A stretch of DNA of 64,000 nucleotides from Ophioderma brevispina (lineage: Eukaryota > Echinodermata > Ophiuroidea > Amphilepidida > Ophiodermatidae): NCBI GenBank assembly GCA_023653785.1, contig JAMKCH010051382.1:1-64000 (forward strand), written 5' to 3'. The position numbers and the translations under genes were made by a program. The number at the start of each line of letters is the position of its first letter. Position 1 is the stretch's first letter. The notes below the pieces were generated by a model that was given only the letters and a program-made list of their open reading frames with translations, was not told the origin of the DNA and did not search any database. This document shows, one piece after another, positions 1 through 11,501 of the stretch.

Positions 1-99
1 CTAACACCTAACTTTAAATTTAAGGAACAACAGCTTATGATGTTTGGAACATGCAAGCACTACTAAATTTAAAAACAAAATTTCCTTACATATGTATAA

Positions 100-940
100 C
101 TCGATATTGATATTGTTGAAAATTTAAAATATTTAGGCATTGTATTTGATTCCCATCTGTCATGGAGTGAGCATGTTAATTACATGTTTTACTCATTGAT
201 TTTCGGAATATTTTATGAATGTAATTATTTAAATTTAAAATATTTTCTTCCTTTTCATCAGTTAAGTTATTAGCAAAAGCCATGGTTTTTCCACATTTGA
301 CTATTGTTAGTCCTTTATGGTCGAACTGCCATCACCCATAATCACCTCAAATACTCATAATGAACTTGCTCGTGTTATTCCTATTCAGACAGCAGGACCC
401 AATGCCAAAATGATGGAAGACCTCAATTTGGGATAACTTGAATATAGAATTGAATCAAGGCATCTTCTTATACTTTACTTTTAAATGTCTTAAAGGAATT
501 GCTCCTGATTATATATCCTCTTGTTACAACTTTTACTCACTCAAGCCATGAAAGAGTTACTAGAAGTCACAGCAGTAATGCCTTAATGGTTCCATCATGG
601 ATTATTACTGCTGGTAAGCGCACTTTCCATTATAAGCTGCTTGTCAGTGGAACAAGCTCTCTGCAGATATAAGATGCCATTTCGTCGACAGTAAGCTTGA
701 ATGATTTTAGGAGTACTTTTAATTCTGGTGTAGCCATTACACTAAATTTTCTGCCTTTTGTGTTTCTTCAGATTATATTTTCTCTTTAATTTGTCATTAC
801 TTTTATCCTTCTTTATGTATCATTGTTTGTATATTTCATTGGTATTTGTTAAGAATCTGGACCTCTTGGGAGCCAGTACTGATGTAATGAGAGTTTTCCA
901 GATAAATAAAGAATAAATACATTAAAAAAATAAATTATCC
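100..940 (+). mobile_element. Decayed LINE (non-LTR retrotransposon) 3' end
   Basis: Translating in shifting frames gives the C-terminal signature of a LINE reverse transcriptase. A YLGIVFDSHLSWSEHV block (about 129-176) is followed by an AKAMVFPHLTIVSPLW-like block (about 275-325), then a WNKLSADIR-like block (about 645-675) and SLNDFRSTFNSG (about 694-729). These follow the usual order of the thumb and C-terminal region of chordate/invertebrate LINE ORF2 proteins. The frame is broken many times, so this is a dead copy. It ends in an A-rich tail with overlapping AATAAA-type signals near 905-935, as expected of a 3' terminus. The 5' part lies outside the window or is lost. The clade (CR1/L2/RTE-like) cannot be decided from this fragment. 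Confidence 0.7.
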
Positions 941-980
941 AGCTTCAAGCCGAGATGATTCCCTGTGGAAGAAATAAGTC

Positions 981-1470
981 CTTGACAGGACTATCAGTGA
1001 TTTGCGTAAATCAGAAATTGAAAAAAAATAATCCAAAAAAATCAGGGATTTTTGCATGTTTGTTAAGAAGTAACACGTTACCCTAACAGCCCTGCAAATG
1101 AGCAGCATAAGCAAGCTAAGTACAAAATCAAGATTTGTTATGGGTCATTAGTGTCCGAACGGACACTAGCAATATCTTTGAACACTGCCATGTTTTTTCT
1201 CCTTTTCTATCCTGCTCTAACATGGGGGGGGGAAAGTCTCCACCAGGCAACTAAGAAGGGGGGGTACGGGCCTTCTTTCGAAAAAGCCCAACTGTGTCTA
1301 CAGTTACTTTTCATCCCGTTGAGCTTCACCACTATTATATTAAAGATTTCTTTAGTTTGTAAAAAGTGACTTATGAGGCTTATTTCAGAAATTCCTTACC
1401 TTTTGAAGCTATTTCTGCAAATTTAAAATATTTTGTCGCATCCAGATGAATCACTAAGCGTCTTTTTAAA
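981..1470 (+). mobile_element. TTAA-type MITE family A, copy 1 (interrupted)
   Basis: The copy begins with an ACTATCAGTGATTTGC motif and ends near CACTAAGCGTCTTTTTAAA. It matches the copies at 26605, 27959 and 32509 along its length, including the TTTGCATGT block, a TCCGAACGGA palindromic core and the TGAACACTGC block. A G-rich stretch (about 1222-1370) is absent from the other copies and looks like a later insertion. No protein is encoded. Confidence 0.6.
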
Positions 1471-1471
1471 G

Positions 1472-2745
1472 GAGAACTCCGGTACAACAAATAATATATA
1501 CAATATTATCTCTAAAATAATTTATAGGTGTCACCGTTCGCTTCCGCACAATTTCATCTCCGAGTCATCAACAATTTAATTTAGTTCGCAAATTCGTCCC
1601 CAAAAGTCGAAAATGAAGATTTTGTCCAACTCAAATTTGTCTTTGGTCCAACAACTTCAAACCCGGTGTGCACTCTAACTCGTCAATGGTTGCACCGGTT
1701 CCGTCGTGTTAATTCAAATTCTTCGGGTCATACAACTTGTTGTACATGGCCAACCGATTTCGTCATTGGTTTAATGCGGTTCAAAAGAAAAAAAAAAAAA
1801 AAAAAAAATCATTAGAAGTTGTCGTATAGTCCTGCATTGGGCGGGTATCGTGCATTCGTTTAAGGCCTAACATTGAATTGGCTCTTAACAGGCTAGGAGT
1901 GACATTATGACGGCAATTTTGCTAGTGATGTAAATCACTCAGAAAGGTGCACTCTAAATTACATGGATTTTAAAATAATTCGAAATTTGAGGTAGGGAAA
2001 AATAGAATCCACATATTTAAATTTGGATCCTATATATATAGTTATGTGTAAATGTAGTTTTTAATTTTGGTTCATGTCAAAATGATAATAACTCTTCACA
2101 ACTATACTTTAGAAATATATATAATTGGAAGCCGTCAATGTTTGATTTTTTTTTGCTGCCATCATTTGCACAAATATATATTTTGATTTTTGCCTTTTTG
2201 GCATTTATACTATATTTTTTGTCAAAAACACAATTTCAATCTTTCGTCTTGTTGACGAGTACACTATTTCGCTGGCCACATTCACAGGAATCGTATATTT
2301 TATAGGCTAACAGAAATCGTACTCAATGTGATTCGTTTAACGTGCCTCAGCTCGAAAGGAAACAAGAGTTGATGCACACAAATGGACAAACAGAAAGTAT
2401 GAAAAGACCATACAATTCCACGCGCCGAAACACCTACGATTGACAATACCAATTGGTTTAAACCCAGTGACCAAAGACTAATCCAACTACCCATTATATC
2501 GCCGTTTTTGAAGGTCGGACTAAATTTCATAACACGGGACGAAATTGAATGACATAGGTTAGAGTAATTTGACCATCGACTATTTTGAATGTCCAAGACG
2601 AAATCGATTGACAAATGATCACTTTCGACTTTTTTTGGACAAATTTGAACTAAACAGTTGTTGAATTCGGATGAGCATTGTGCGAAATCGAACTGAAAAA
2701 CCTATATTAACCACATGAGAGGGGTTTAATTGAAAACAGAAATAA
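1472..2745. mobile_element. Large terminal-inverted-repeat element
   Basis: The segment around 1525-1770 is found again, diverged and inverted, around 2450-2715. Shared blocks include CGCACAAT followed by TCATC, ATCAACA, TTTAGTTC and AAAAGTCGAAA. This gives arms of roughly 230-260 bp around a central AT-rich part. The left end starts with TTAAAGGAGAAC, like other elements here. The protein-like minus frame in the right arm (2300-2614) is a by-product of the arm and is not a recognised protein. A poly-A tract lies at about 1790-1808. Confidence 0.5.
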
Positions 2746-3386
2746 AGTGTGCAACTACCTTCACGTAATCTATACCAAAATAATGTTCCTGGTATGTAAA
2801 CTATGATCTTTGACCTATTTTAGCAACCAAAGTAGCGAGGTGGAACAGGGCTATTTTTGGCATAAATTAAGCAAATTGCATGGTTCAACAAAGTCCCGTT
2901 CCATGACAATGGCACCTGCTTTTTGGCTTCTTTTAGTCAATTGTGAAACTAGACATTCATACAAAACAAATTGAAACAAAAGGAGACCCCAAAAATGCAA
3001 AAATCATCATTGTCGCCAAATATTGGCCTTTCCCCTTATTTGGTCATATTATGAGCACATTGTTTTTCAAATTATAGTTTAAATATGACAAATTTTAATA
3101 CCCTTGATTTTACACTAAAATAATCTTTCTTGTCATTATATGGACGGTTTCACAAAAATACAAAAAAATTCACTTTTTAGCCCAGATTTGACCTTTTTCT
3201 CTATTAGTCCCCTGGCTATAGTCAAATTTGTCTTTCAAATTGAGTTTTTAATACCTTTTAATTGGATACAAAAATTATCTGTCTAGTGTGTAAAAGACCA
3301 ATTTAATATAAATAAACGATTTGGGTTATTTTGGCTCAAAAAAGCTCTGATGGGCAAAAGTGAATTTTTATCAGATAATGCCCACT

Positions 3387-3632
3387 CAGGCCGTACGCGA
3401 TGGGGGGGGTTGGGGGTGCGGTCAAATTCCACAAAAGGGAAAAGGTCCATTTTTTGCTACTTTTTTTAAATAAAAGGTACAAACTTCAGACAAATTTGAA
3501 GTCCACTTTTGGCGATACAATATTTAAAAAAGCCAAAAAAGGAACATATGGTATGAGGGTATGTCCACTTTTACCAAAAAGGTCCACTTTTTTGAAGTCC
3601 CCCCCCCCCCAAATAACCTGCGTACACCCTGG
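3387..3632. mobile_element. MITE with CAGG(G)CCGTACGC termini, nested in tandem unit 1
   Basis: The element starts CAGGCCGTACGCGATG and ends CCTGCGTACACCCTGG, an imperfect terminal inverted repeat. It is flanked on both sides by CACT, a possible 4-bp target duplication. Units 2 and 3 of the surrounding tandem repeat lack it, so they show the empty site. It matches the element at 22947-23199, including the GTCCACTTTTACCAAAAA block. Runs of G and C near the ends are typical of the pair. Confidence 0.65.
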
Positions 3633-4667
3633 CACTAAACTTACCAGTCTCTACAACAAGGTAAATCTGAACTAGACATTTTTCTAAACAAAACGGAGAT
3701 ATCTCAAAAGGTTTGTCAAATGGGATCATCAAATGTTTAATTTAAGGATCTTTTGGCCATTTGCACATATTCTTGATGAAAAATACCAAAAATTACATTT
3801 TTGTCCCAAATTTGGACAAGGTACCTTATTTGGGCTGGTTTAGCTTTAAAATTGGTTTCAATTGTTTACTTTTTGGAAAAAAGTGTGTAATACCTTCAAC
3901 TTGGTAAACAAAGCAATGTTCCTGTATGGGAACTATACCTTATATTAACCAGATTATTATATTTAGTGAGGTGGGACAGGGCATTTTTAGCAGAATTGTC
4001 ATAAAATTAGTCAAAATATTTGGCACTAAAATATTCCTGTTTCCATGGCAACATCATGTCTTTTTGTTTCTTTTAGCTCATTTTAAAGAAGACATTCATA
4101 CAATCAAAATGAGTCCTTTTTTGCCCTTTTGTACTATTGGATTCTTGAGTTATAGGAAAAGTTTCCAAAAACTACCAAAAAATCATGTTTTTAGCCCAAA
4201 CTTTGACTGTTTTTCCCTTTATTTGGTCATATTTTGAGAAAGTTGTCTTTCAAGTTATGATCAATGATGCTACAGTTTTCATCCAAATATTACTCTTCTA
4301 GTCTGTAAATGACAATTTTATAGACGAACAGATTTTGGGTCATTTCGCTTTAAACAAGCTCTGAAATGGGCAAAAAGTAATTTTAACAGAATATGCACCA
4401 CTTTCAACTCTTCAACAGGGCAAATCTGAACTAGACCTTTTTTCTGAACAACTGAGATATCTCAAAAGGTTTGTCAGATGAGGGTCTCACTTTTTGCATT
4501 TACGGCTCTTTTAGCCATTTGCAACAATTGCATTTGTCAATTTTATTAAAAGTATGCATAAAATATCAAAAATACATTTTTGGCCCAAAGTGACATTGTT
4601 ACCTTGTTTGGACTTGTATAGGTTAAAATTGGGTTGCAAATTTGATGTTTTGAAATAAAAATATCTT

Positions 4668-5011
4668 TTAAAGGTGCAACGAGAGATTTTATCACCCAAA
4701 TATCGTGTCATAATCTCATTTCATATAGATTAGACCACATTAGATTTCTTACCTTGTTTTGGCTACAGGAATGTCTTAAAAGAGAGAGAAACAAGTGAAT
4801 TTTGATTTGCTTATATTTCAATGAAACATAGCTGAATTTCCGTATTTGCTCCTATCGAAATTAGACATTTCACAATTTTTTGTACCAAGAAACATTTCTC
4901 AGCTACTCCTTTCAGAGGGGTTATTTGGATGGAAAGCTTTACATCAGGGCAAATCAGTACTTTCGAATTTTAAAGGACACCTGTCTGTGAAATCTCTCGT
5001 TGCACCTTTAA
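4668..5011. mobile_element. TTAA-type MITE family B, copy 1
   Basis: The element is 344 bp with near-perfect TIRs: TTAAAGGTGCAACGAGAGAT on the left, and its reverse complement ATCTCTCGTTGCACCTTTAA on the right. TTAA is present at both ends, and the insertion interrupts unit 2 of the surrounding tandem repeat. TTAA duplication is the hallmark target of the piggyBac superfamily, so a piggyBac-type MITE is a reasonable inference. Related copies lie at 14416, 15972 and 34720. Confidence 0.75.
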
Positions 5012-5624
5012 CTGATACAAAAGTAATGTTTCCTGTTATGTAACTATAGATCTTTTACTGAAGCCAGTTATATATAGTGAAGGTGGGACAGGTCTTATTT
5101 TTAGCAGAAATTGGGCAAATATGGTTCAACAAAATCTGTTTGCCATGGCAACGAAACTTCTTTTGGTTTCTTTTTGGGTCAATCTGAAACTAGCCATTCT
5201 TACAAACAAAATGACACCTCATTTGCCCTTTGTACAATTGGGTTCTTGCATTAATGGAAGTTTTTCCCAAAATACCAAAAAATCACTTTTTAACCCAATT
5301 TGACCCTTTTCTCCTTATTTGGTCATGTCTATAGCATTTGTCTTTCAATTTATAATTTAAATGATTAAAGTGTCAATACCTTTAATTTGATACAAAATTA
5401 TCTTTCTAATGTTTAAATGCCAATTTTATAGAAGAAAAACAGGTTTTGGGTATTTTGCTTCAAAAAAGCTCTGAATGGGGCAAAATTGATTTTTGTAGGA
5501 AATCTGCACCACTGTCATCACTACAACAGGGCAAATCTGAACTAGACATTTGTCTGACAAAATGATATATCTCAAAAAGTTTTGACCGGTGGGGTAATTA
5601 AGTCGATTCAAAACGCCTACTGCG

Positions 5625-5700
5625 CGTCACCTATATAACCCCTGTAAAAATCATAAAAATCCCTTGCCGGAATCTTGCTATATAGGCATGCAAAGGTCCA
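5625..5700 (+). repeat. Dispersed repeat, inverted partner at 39820
   Basis: The string CCTGTAAAAATCATAAAAATC followed by GGAATCTTGC and TATATAGGCAT is found, slightly changed, in reverse complement at 39820-39898. The ends of the element cannot be seen. Confidence 0.45.
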
Positions 5701-6380
5701 GACCTACAAAATCCCCAGGAACATGGGCCCGCAGGGTCCCAGAAAAAATGACAACTGCGAAAATTTTTAAAGGTAAGGTAAAAATAAACAAAAAAACACC
5801 CTAAATTTATACAAAAGGTTCAAATACAGGCCCAGTGTGTCAAAATACTGGGCCAGCTGTAAGGACTGTGCTAAATGTGCTTGTGATGTGACTTTCATGC
5901 CTATTTGACAGTAAATTTTGCCCACTTCTTTAGAAGGTCCCAGGCAGACCAGACTTTTTTTTGTATGCATGGCAAAGGTCATGATCTTGCATGTTATGAT
6001 GCCCTTTATGTGCCCATTCTCCATAGAGATCTACTTGTATAACTAGATTTTAAAGACAAATCATATTTGCCCACACTTAAACTTAATTTTTAAAATGTGC
6101 ACAGGATGTTTGGCACCGGTGTAGCATTTTGAAGTGCATGGAACACAGAATAAGAAACAAAGAAATGCACAAATTCCATAATTAACCACACTACACCATG
6201 GCTAGGTAAATAAAGGTCAATTAAAAGGTCCTCAAACTGCATTGGTTATTACTTAAAATAATGGCATATTTTGGATTGTTCTTGTAATTCCCGTTTATAG
6301 AGACACTAATATAAACAGGTTTGTGCCAGGAAGTGGTTACTAAGATATGGTAATTTCCAAATTGTCTGCATGCCCCTTTG
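5701..6380. other. No recognisable gene
   Basis: AT-rich sequence with a GGGCCCGCAGGGTCCC near-palindrome at about 5727. The 85-codon minus frame at 5767-6024 has no recognisable domain, splice context or conserved motif. I see nothing that supports a gene. Confidence 0.4.
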
Positions 6381-6384
6381 GCCA

Positions 6385-6530
6385 AAAATCAGTCAATAAA
6401 GGACTGGCATGTGCGCAGCAGGATGCCTCGGTTCGATTCCCAGCCAAGATCATAAATCTTTTGTTTTTTTTGCCATCTCTAGGGTAAGGTTATTATTGGC
6501 TCACCACATCATTACCTCGAGTAGTAAGTA
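6385..6530 (+). mobile_element. tRNA-derived SINE-like copy
   Basis: A polymerase III B-box-like string, GGTTCGATTCCC, lies at about 6430-6441. After a T-rich spacer comes TTTTTTGCCATCTC and a TATTATTGGCTCAC block. The copy near 6900 has the same B box to spacer to TTTTTTGCCATCTC order. The A box is too decayed to place. Confidence 0.45.
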
Positions 6531-6654
6531 GTTTCTTAATCATTTAAATCATAGAATTGCCTCCTTTTGTGTGCGTGGCCCTCCTGCTTGTCAGGTCCCA
6601 TAGCCGGCCATTTGTCAGAAATTCCCATCCAACCTACTAATTAGCATGCCTAGT

Positions 6655-6730
6655 CCTGTGTCAGTGGCGCTTGAAATGGTTCTTCGGCGACACATTCACC
6701 TGAAAACCATTCAAGAGCCACTGACGCACA
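6655..6730 (+). other. Strong short hairpin (pre-miRNA-sized)
   Basis: TGTCAGTGGCGCTTGAAATGG (6659 on) pairs with CCATTCAAGAGCCACTGACG (to 6726), with one bulge and few mismatches, around a loop of about 25 nt. The size and pairing match a pre-miRNA, but a small foldback repeat would look the same. I do not recognise a known miRNA seed. Confidence 0.45.
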
Positions 6731-6897
6731 AGAAGGTAAATTGAGTTATCCTCTACCTGGCAGCACATAGGTGTATCACATGGCAGCTATGTCACTTACA
6801 ACCTTCTTCACTCACCCAAACTGTTTCCATGTTGGTCGATAGGGAAGCGAGGGTAAAATGTGGGAATTTGATTTTAAAAAAGATGTCTGTTACCATC

Positions 6898-7040
6898 GCA
6901 TCTCAAAAGCTTAGATGGTTAGAGTGCCTTACATGTAAGCCAGAGGCTGGTTTGATTCCCGATTGAGAATAATGACGTTTTCATTTTTTTTGCCATCTCA
7001 AGGGAACGATTAATAGTCATTGCTCAAAAGAACATGCCAC
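6898..7040 (+). mobile_element. tRNA-derived SINE-like copy
   Basis: An A-box-like TTAGATGGTTAGAGTGCC (about 6911-6928) is followed about 35 nt later by a B-box-like GGTTTGATTCCC. That is the layout of a tRNA-derived SINE head. The downstream TTTTTTTTGCCATCTCAAGGG body matches the copy at 6385. The frame at 7020-7247 starts inside the SINE body and is not a gene. Confidence 0.5.
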
Positions 7041-7757
7041 AGCATGAAAACAATCCATTTGTCTGATGGTCAGAGGGTCAGGGTCAGGTCAGGTTTTCTA
7101 AGGAAATCTGATGATGAAGGTAGCTGGTTACCCCCCCTGGTAGAATTAAAAAATGAATCTACCTACAATGGCCTTGGCTCGGAGAGAGCTAATGTGGTGT
7201 GGCAGGAGGATATGGTCCGCCCGTCTCACAGTCGCAAACAATGGTGAATAGGGCATCCAATTTAGTTGACTCTTCACGCAACATTAGTTTCACGCTTTAT
7301 TTCCTTTGTCGTCTATGGAGCCAACTGTGGTTCCTGCCGGACTATATCTCCTACACAGTGGCCATCCAGCACATTCAGGAAGGGCAGCCAGTCAATCTCT
7401 TGCTCCAATAAATCCTCACAAAGCAGTATTGGCTGTGAATGCGAGGTGAACTGTCACCCCTGTTAGTGGGGATCAAACCAGATTTAAAACTTTGGTTTTT
7501 CTTACTTACTTTCTCACCCATTGGGCGATTTGATTATGGAATAACCTTTAAAAAGTTTTCTAGCGAATGCAATATATTTCCATGTTTAATTCTGTATTTT
7601 TCCCTTGCTTACAGGAACACAAGACTTCACTTCACATTTGGAGGTATATGTCAACACTCAGCAAGTGTAACTACAGATGTACACAGCTAACACTTCATGT
7701 CCTTACAAAGCAAACTGCTTACAACATTTACCAGATGTCTGAACATTGTGTATACTC
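7041..7757. other. Unassigned intergenic sequence
   Basis: Several short overlapping frames occur between 7199 and 7761, but none has a domain, a splice context or a start in a good context. The GGTCAGGGTCAGG stretch near 7077 is simple repeat. Nothing firm. Confidence 0.35.
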
Positions 7758-8760
7758 TTAAGGGGGGGGGGGGGGGTATGGGGTCGACTTTGGTAAAAAA
7801 ATTGTTCCATTTATGAAAATGGAGATAATGCCAGGCTTTATTGTGTAGATTGTAATCTACAAAATGCTTTTATTCGATCGCAATCGACATTCGGTCCCGA
7901 GATATGGCTGATCAAAGTAAGCGTGGGTACGCGAACTTTGCCAAAAACGCACAGTCTCTTATACTTTATCAATGTTAAAAATTTAAATGGTTATATTTAA
8001 GATATTTTTAAAAGTATTATTTATACGCCATTTAAAGCACTTATTATGGCACTCGAAGTAAATAAATACCTAGTTATTTTGTCCATATATAAAGTAAGTA
8101 AATGTACTGGGTCATGATTTGTTATTTATTTTATTGTTTTCTCATTATTTTTAATTACAGGACAATGGATTCACCGATTTCGATGATTCATTTCATTAAT
8201 AATTTGATAATTCCAGTATAAAATGAAATTAAAAAAAATCCATATTTCACTCAAAGCACCCTCAATTTTGTCTAAATGTTTTGAGGTCTATAACTCGTTT
8301 CGTTAAATACGCAACAACCAAAACCAAACGAAGTACTAGAGAACGCTACATGTCTATGCACATGAAATTGGGCACACATTTCAGCACATATAGGCTAGTG
8401 AACCATGAAATTGTGTTCCAAATTCAAATTACCCCATAAAATTATGTGATTGGTCGATTGGCCGTTCCATGGCAACGGTATCAAAAATCTGGCTTCATGG
8501 TTCACTGCGTATTTACCCTCCTGCACATGCCACCAAGTTTCGTCCCAGTAGCTTTTTAGTTATTTAGTTACGTCCATTCTATTTTTAGCCATCAGAGCCT
8601 TACGTGGTTTACCATTGCAACCAAGCAAAAATTGACCTTAATTTTTTAAAACTTTGTGCCATGGGCTACAATATGATGTGTACATGTATATATCACATTT
8701 AGAAAAATTAAGAAAATCACTTCAAGTTCACTGCTTCAGACCCCCATACCCCTCCCTTAA
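7758..8760. mobile_element. 1.0-kb non-autonomous TIR element at TTAA
   Basis: The left end reads TTAA followed by a G-run and GTATGGGGTC. The right end is its inverse, ACCCCCATACCCCTCCCTTAA. TTAA is present on both flanks. The interior holds an inverted pair, AGTGAACCATGAA (8397-8409) and TTCATGGTTCACT (8491-8503). It has no open frame of note, so it would depend on a transposase made elsewhere. Confidence 0.6.
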
Positions 8761-9514
8761 TGTACAAGCTTGCTAGCATCATATACCCTGGCAGAGCTGC
8801 ATAGCAAAGATACGTATGGTATAATAAATATTATCAACGGTGGTTTGGGGGGGCATGATATGGTTTCTTACGTCATGCCAATGATGTGTATGCCCATATG
8901 TACAGTGGCCTGGCATGGAACAAATGAATGGTCTGGCATGAGGCATCTAAAAAGGTGTCTGCCCATTACAAGGGCCGATATGATAAGCTGCTTGTGGCAT
9001 GCCAATGCATATGCTAGCGCTGGGACGTTTAAACGTTTTCCACGAACGGAAGTGTCACTAACGTTTCGAAAATTCACTACACGTTTACACTTCAGCAAAC
9101 CCTACAAATTTTTTGTCAGTATTATTTTAATTGCTCAGTCAAATTTTCACCAAAATTACCCCGCCGTCAGTGACAATTAAAGTTAAACAGTTCGCAATGC
9201 TTCTTCTAGAAATGGTTTTTCCGACTTTTACGGAAACAGAAAAATCCCCCCGTGTACCCAAGTTCTTGTGCGTGAGTGGGTTGACTTCGGCAATATCCCG
9301 CATAACACGGCCCCAATTATTCGGTGCTTCAATTATCCGAGGGATCTACAAAAAAATAGGGACAGCGGTCCCAATAGGGTCGGCCGATGTATGTGATGTT
9401 TCTGAATCAGTTTCTGAAATGCACAATTTCAGTTTTGGTTTTCTGAATCAACCTGAAAAGTATTGAGTCAGCAATAACAATATAAAATGTAAGAAAAAAA
9501 ATAATTCATGTTAG
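8761..9514. other. Unassigned sequence with a 136-codon open frame
   Basis: An open plus-strand frame runs 8770-9180, and a second overlapping one runs 9131-9466. Neither has recognisable domains. The first is rich in Met/His with no clear secondary-structure pattern, and the reverse strand is also open at 8868-9098. I regard these as chance frames, with low certainty. Confidence 0.3.
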
Positions 9515-10943
9515 ACAGGTCAATGTCCCCATACATCTCCATGACCAGTCCCATACCTCCAGACAATGTCCATATCCCCAGGACAATGTCCCATACTCAG
9601 GTTAATGTCCATACCCCAGACAATGTCCTATACCCCAGCAAGTGTCCCATAGTCCAGGACAATGTCCCATACCCCAGGACAATGTCCCATATCCCCAGGA
9701 ACAATGTCCCATATCCCAGTGACAGTGTCCCATACCTCCATGACATGTCCGCCATACCTCCAGGAAAACGTCCCATATCCCCAGGACCATGTCCCATACC
9801 TCCAGATAATGTCCCATACCTCCAGGACTGTCCCCTACCTCCAGAACAATGTCCCTTACCCCAGGACATGGTTCCATACCTCCAGACAATGACCCATACC
9901 CCAGGACAATATCTCATACCTCTAGGACCATGTCCCATACCTCCAGGACAATGTCACATATCCCAGGACAATGTCACATACTTAGGCTAATTAGTCCCAT
10001 ACCCCAGGACAATGTCCCATACCTCCAGGGACAATGTCACCATATCCCCAGACAATGCCCCATTTACCCCAGGACCAATGTCCCATAGCCCTGGACAGGT
10101 CCCATCCCTCCAGGACAATGTCCCATACCTCAGGACATGTCCCATACCTCAGGGGGACAACGTTCCCAATCCCAAGGACAATGTCCCATACCTCAGGATA
10201 ATGTCCCATACCTCCAGGACAAAATGTCCCATACCTCCAGAACAAGGTCCCATAATCCCAGGACAATGTCCCATTATAAGGTAATGTCCCATACCCAAGG
10301 AATATCTCATACCCCAGGCAAGGTTTCATACCCCAGAGACAATGTCCCACACCTCCAGGACAATGTCCCATTACATCCGGGACAATGTCCATATCCCCAG
10401 GACAATGTTTCATATCACAAGACAAGCGTCCATATCCCCCAGGACAAGTCCCATACCACAGGGACAATGTCCATTCCCCAGGCAATTGTACCCCATACCT
10501 CCAGGACAATGTCCCATACCCCAGGACACTGTCCCATACCTCCAAGACGATTGTCCACATACCTCCCGGTCACTGTCCCATACCCAAGGACCATGTCCCA
10601 TAACACAGACAACGTCCCATACCTCCAGGACAAGGCCCAGCTCCCCAGTACAATGTCCACAATCCCAGGACAATGTTCTATACCTACAGAACACAATGTC
10701 CATTACCCCAGGACAATGTTCCATTACCCCAGGACAATCTCCTATACCCAGGGACAATGTCATTTATACCCCCAGGACAATGTCCCATACCCCAGGACAA
10801 ATGTCCCATACCCCATAAAAAGGTCCCATTCCCCAGGTCATTTCCCCATATCCCCAGGGACAATGTACCATCTCCCCAGGACATTGTACCATACCCCAGG
10901 ACAATGTTTATACCCCAGGACAATGTCCACATAACCCAGGACA
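9515..10943. repeat. Minisatellite array, ~20-21-bp unit, about 1.4 kb
   Basis: About 70 degenerate copies of CCCATACCCCAGGACAATGT, or the one-base-longer CCCATACCTCCAGGACAATGT. Where the unit is 21 bp, seven codons per unit keep frames open on both strands and give artificial repeat proteins such as MSHTPGQ. Indels shift the frame every few units, so these frames are not genes. The strand asymmetry is striking: one strand is C/A-rich. Confidence 0.9.
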
Positions 10944-10944
10944 A

Positions 10945-11410
10945 AGACTGTTGTATATTTGAATAAGTTCGAGAATCTGTAACCTTGCATTCCTAAAAGT
11001 TTCAGCCTGTGTGACTTACAGATCTCAGATATTTGTTCCCAAAACGTGTCAATGAAAATCAAGAAAATAGGTAAAATATGCTAATTACTTATGCAAATTA
11101 GGTACTTAGAATGCAAATACTGTTGTAATCGAATCAGTTTGAGAATCATTAACCCCGCAACCCTCCACGAAGTTTCAGCTCTGTGTGACGTACAGATCTA
11201 CAGATATTGTGTTCACAAAAAAGTGTCAAATGAAAATCAAGAAAATAGGTTAAATATGCTATTATTAATGATGCAATTAGGTAATTAGAATGAATATATA
11301 CTGTTGTAAATTATTCAGTTCGAGATCTGAAACCCCGCCACCCTTCCACCAAGTGTCAGCCCTGTGAGCTCGCACAGATCTCCCAGATATTTTGTTCACA
11401 AGGGGAAAGG
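10945..11410 (+). repeat. Satellite-like tandem repeat, ~172-181-bp unit, ~2.6 copies
   Basis: ACTGTTGTA recurs at 10947, 11119 and 11300. Each is followed by TTCGAGA-like, AACC-C-C-CC, AAGTTTCAGC, ACAGATCT, AGATATT and TCAATGAAAATCAAGAAAATAGG blocks. The spacing is 172 then 181 bp. The array begins directly where the minisatellite stops. Confidence 0.75.
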
Positions 11411-11497
11411 TCACGACGACGCGACGCAGACGCCGCCGACGACGGACACACGGATCATGCTGCCATAACGTCTTTCCTATGGACGACACTAAAAGGT
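11400..11497 (+). repeat. GACGAC-rich repeat tail
   Basis: A CGACGACGCGACGCAGACG stretch followed by CCGCCGACGACGG, an ACACACGGATCATG block and TCTTTCCTATGGACGAC. It resembles the CpG-rich GAC-repeat termini of dispersed elements in invertebrate genomes. It probably ends the satellite unit array. Confidence 0.4.
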
Positions 11498-11501
11498 AAA
11501 A

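Larger units (their letters stand above)
2745..5590 (+). repeat. Tandem repeat, ~0.85-kb unit, about 2.7 copies
   Basis: Three consecutive units start near 2755, 3888 and 5010. Each opens with a block like AATGTTCCTG(G)TATG and a GTGGGACAGG block. Then come CCATGGCAAC, CATTCATACAAA, TTATTTGGTCAT, AAAGCTCTGAA, GGGCAAATCTGAACTAGAC and ATATCTCAAAAGGTTTG in the same order. After two nested insertions (3387-3632 and 4668-5011) are removed, the first two units are about 0.8-0.9 kb. The third unit is truncated near 5590. Units are diverged and no reading frame is conserved between them, so this is a non-coding repeat. Confidence 0.75.

Noticed and set aside
9515..10943. Long open frames encoding MSHTPGQ-like repeat proteins on both strands, and possible CRISPR-like regularity
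   Set aside because: The frames exist only because a 21-bp unit is a multiple of three. They shift with every 20-bp unit. There are no unique spacers of constant length, so it is a minisatellite and not a CRISPR array.
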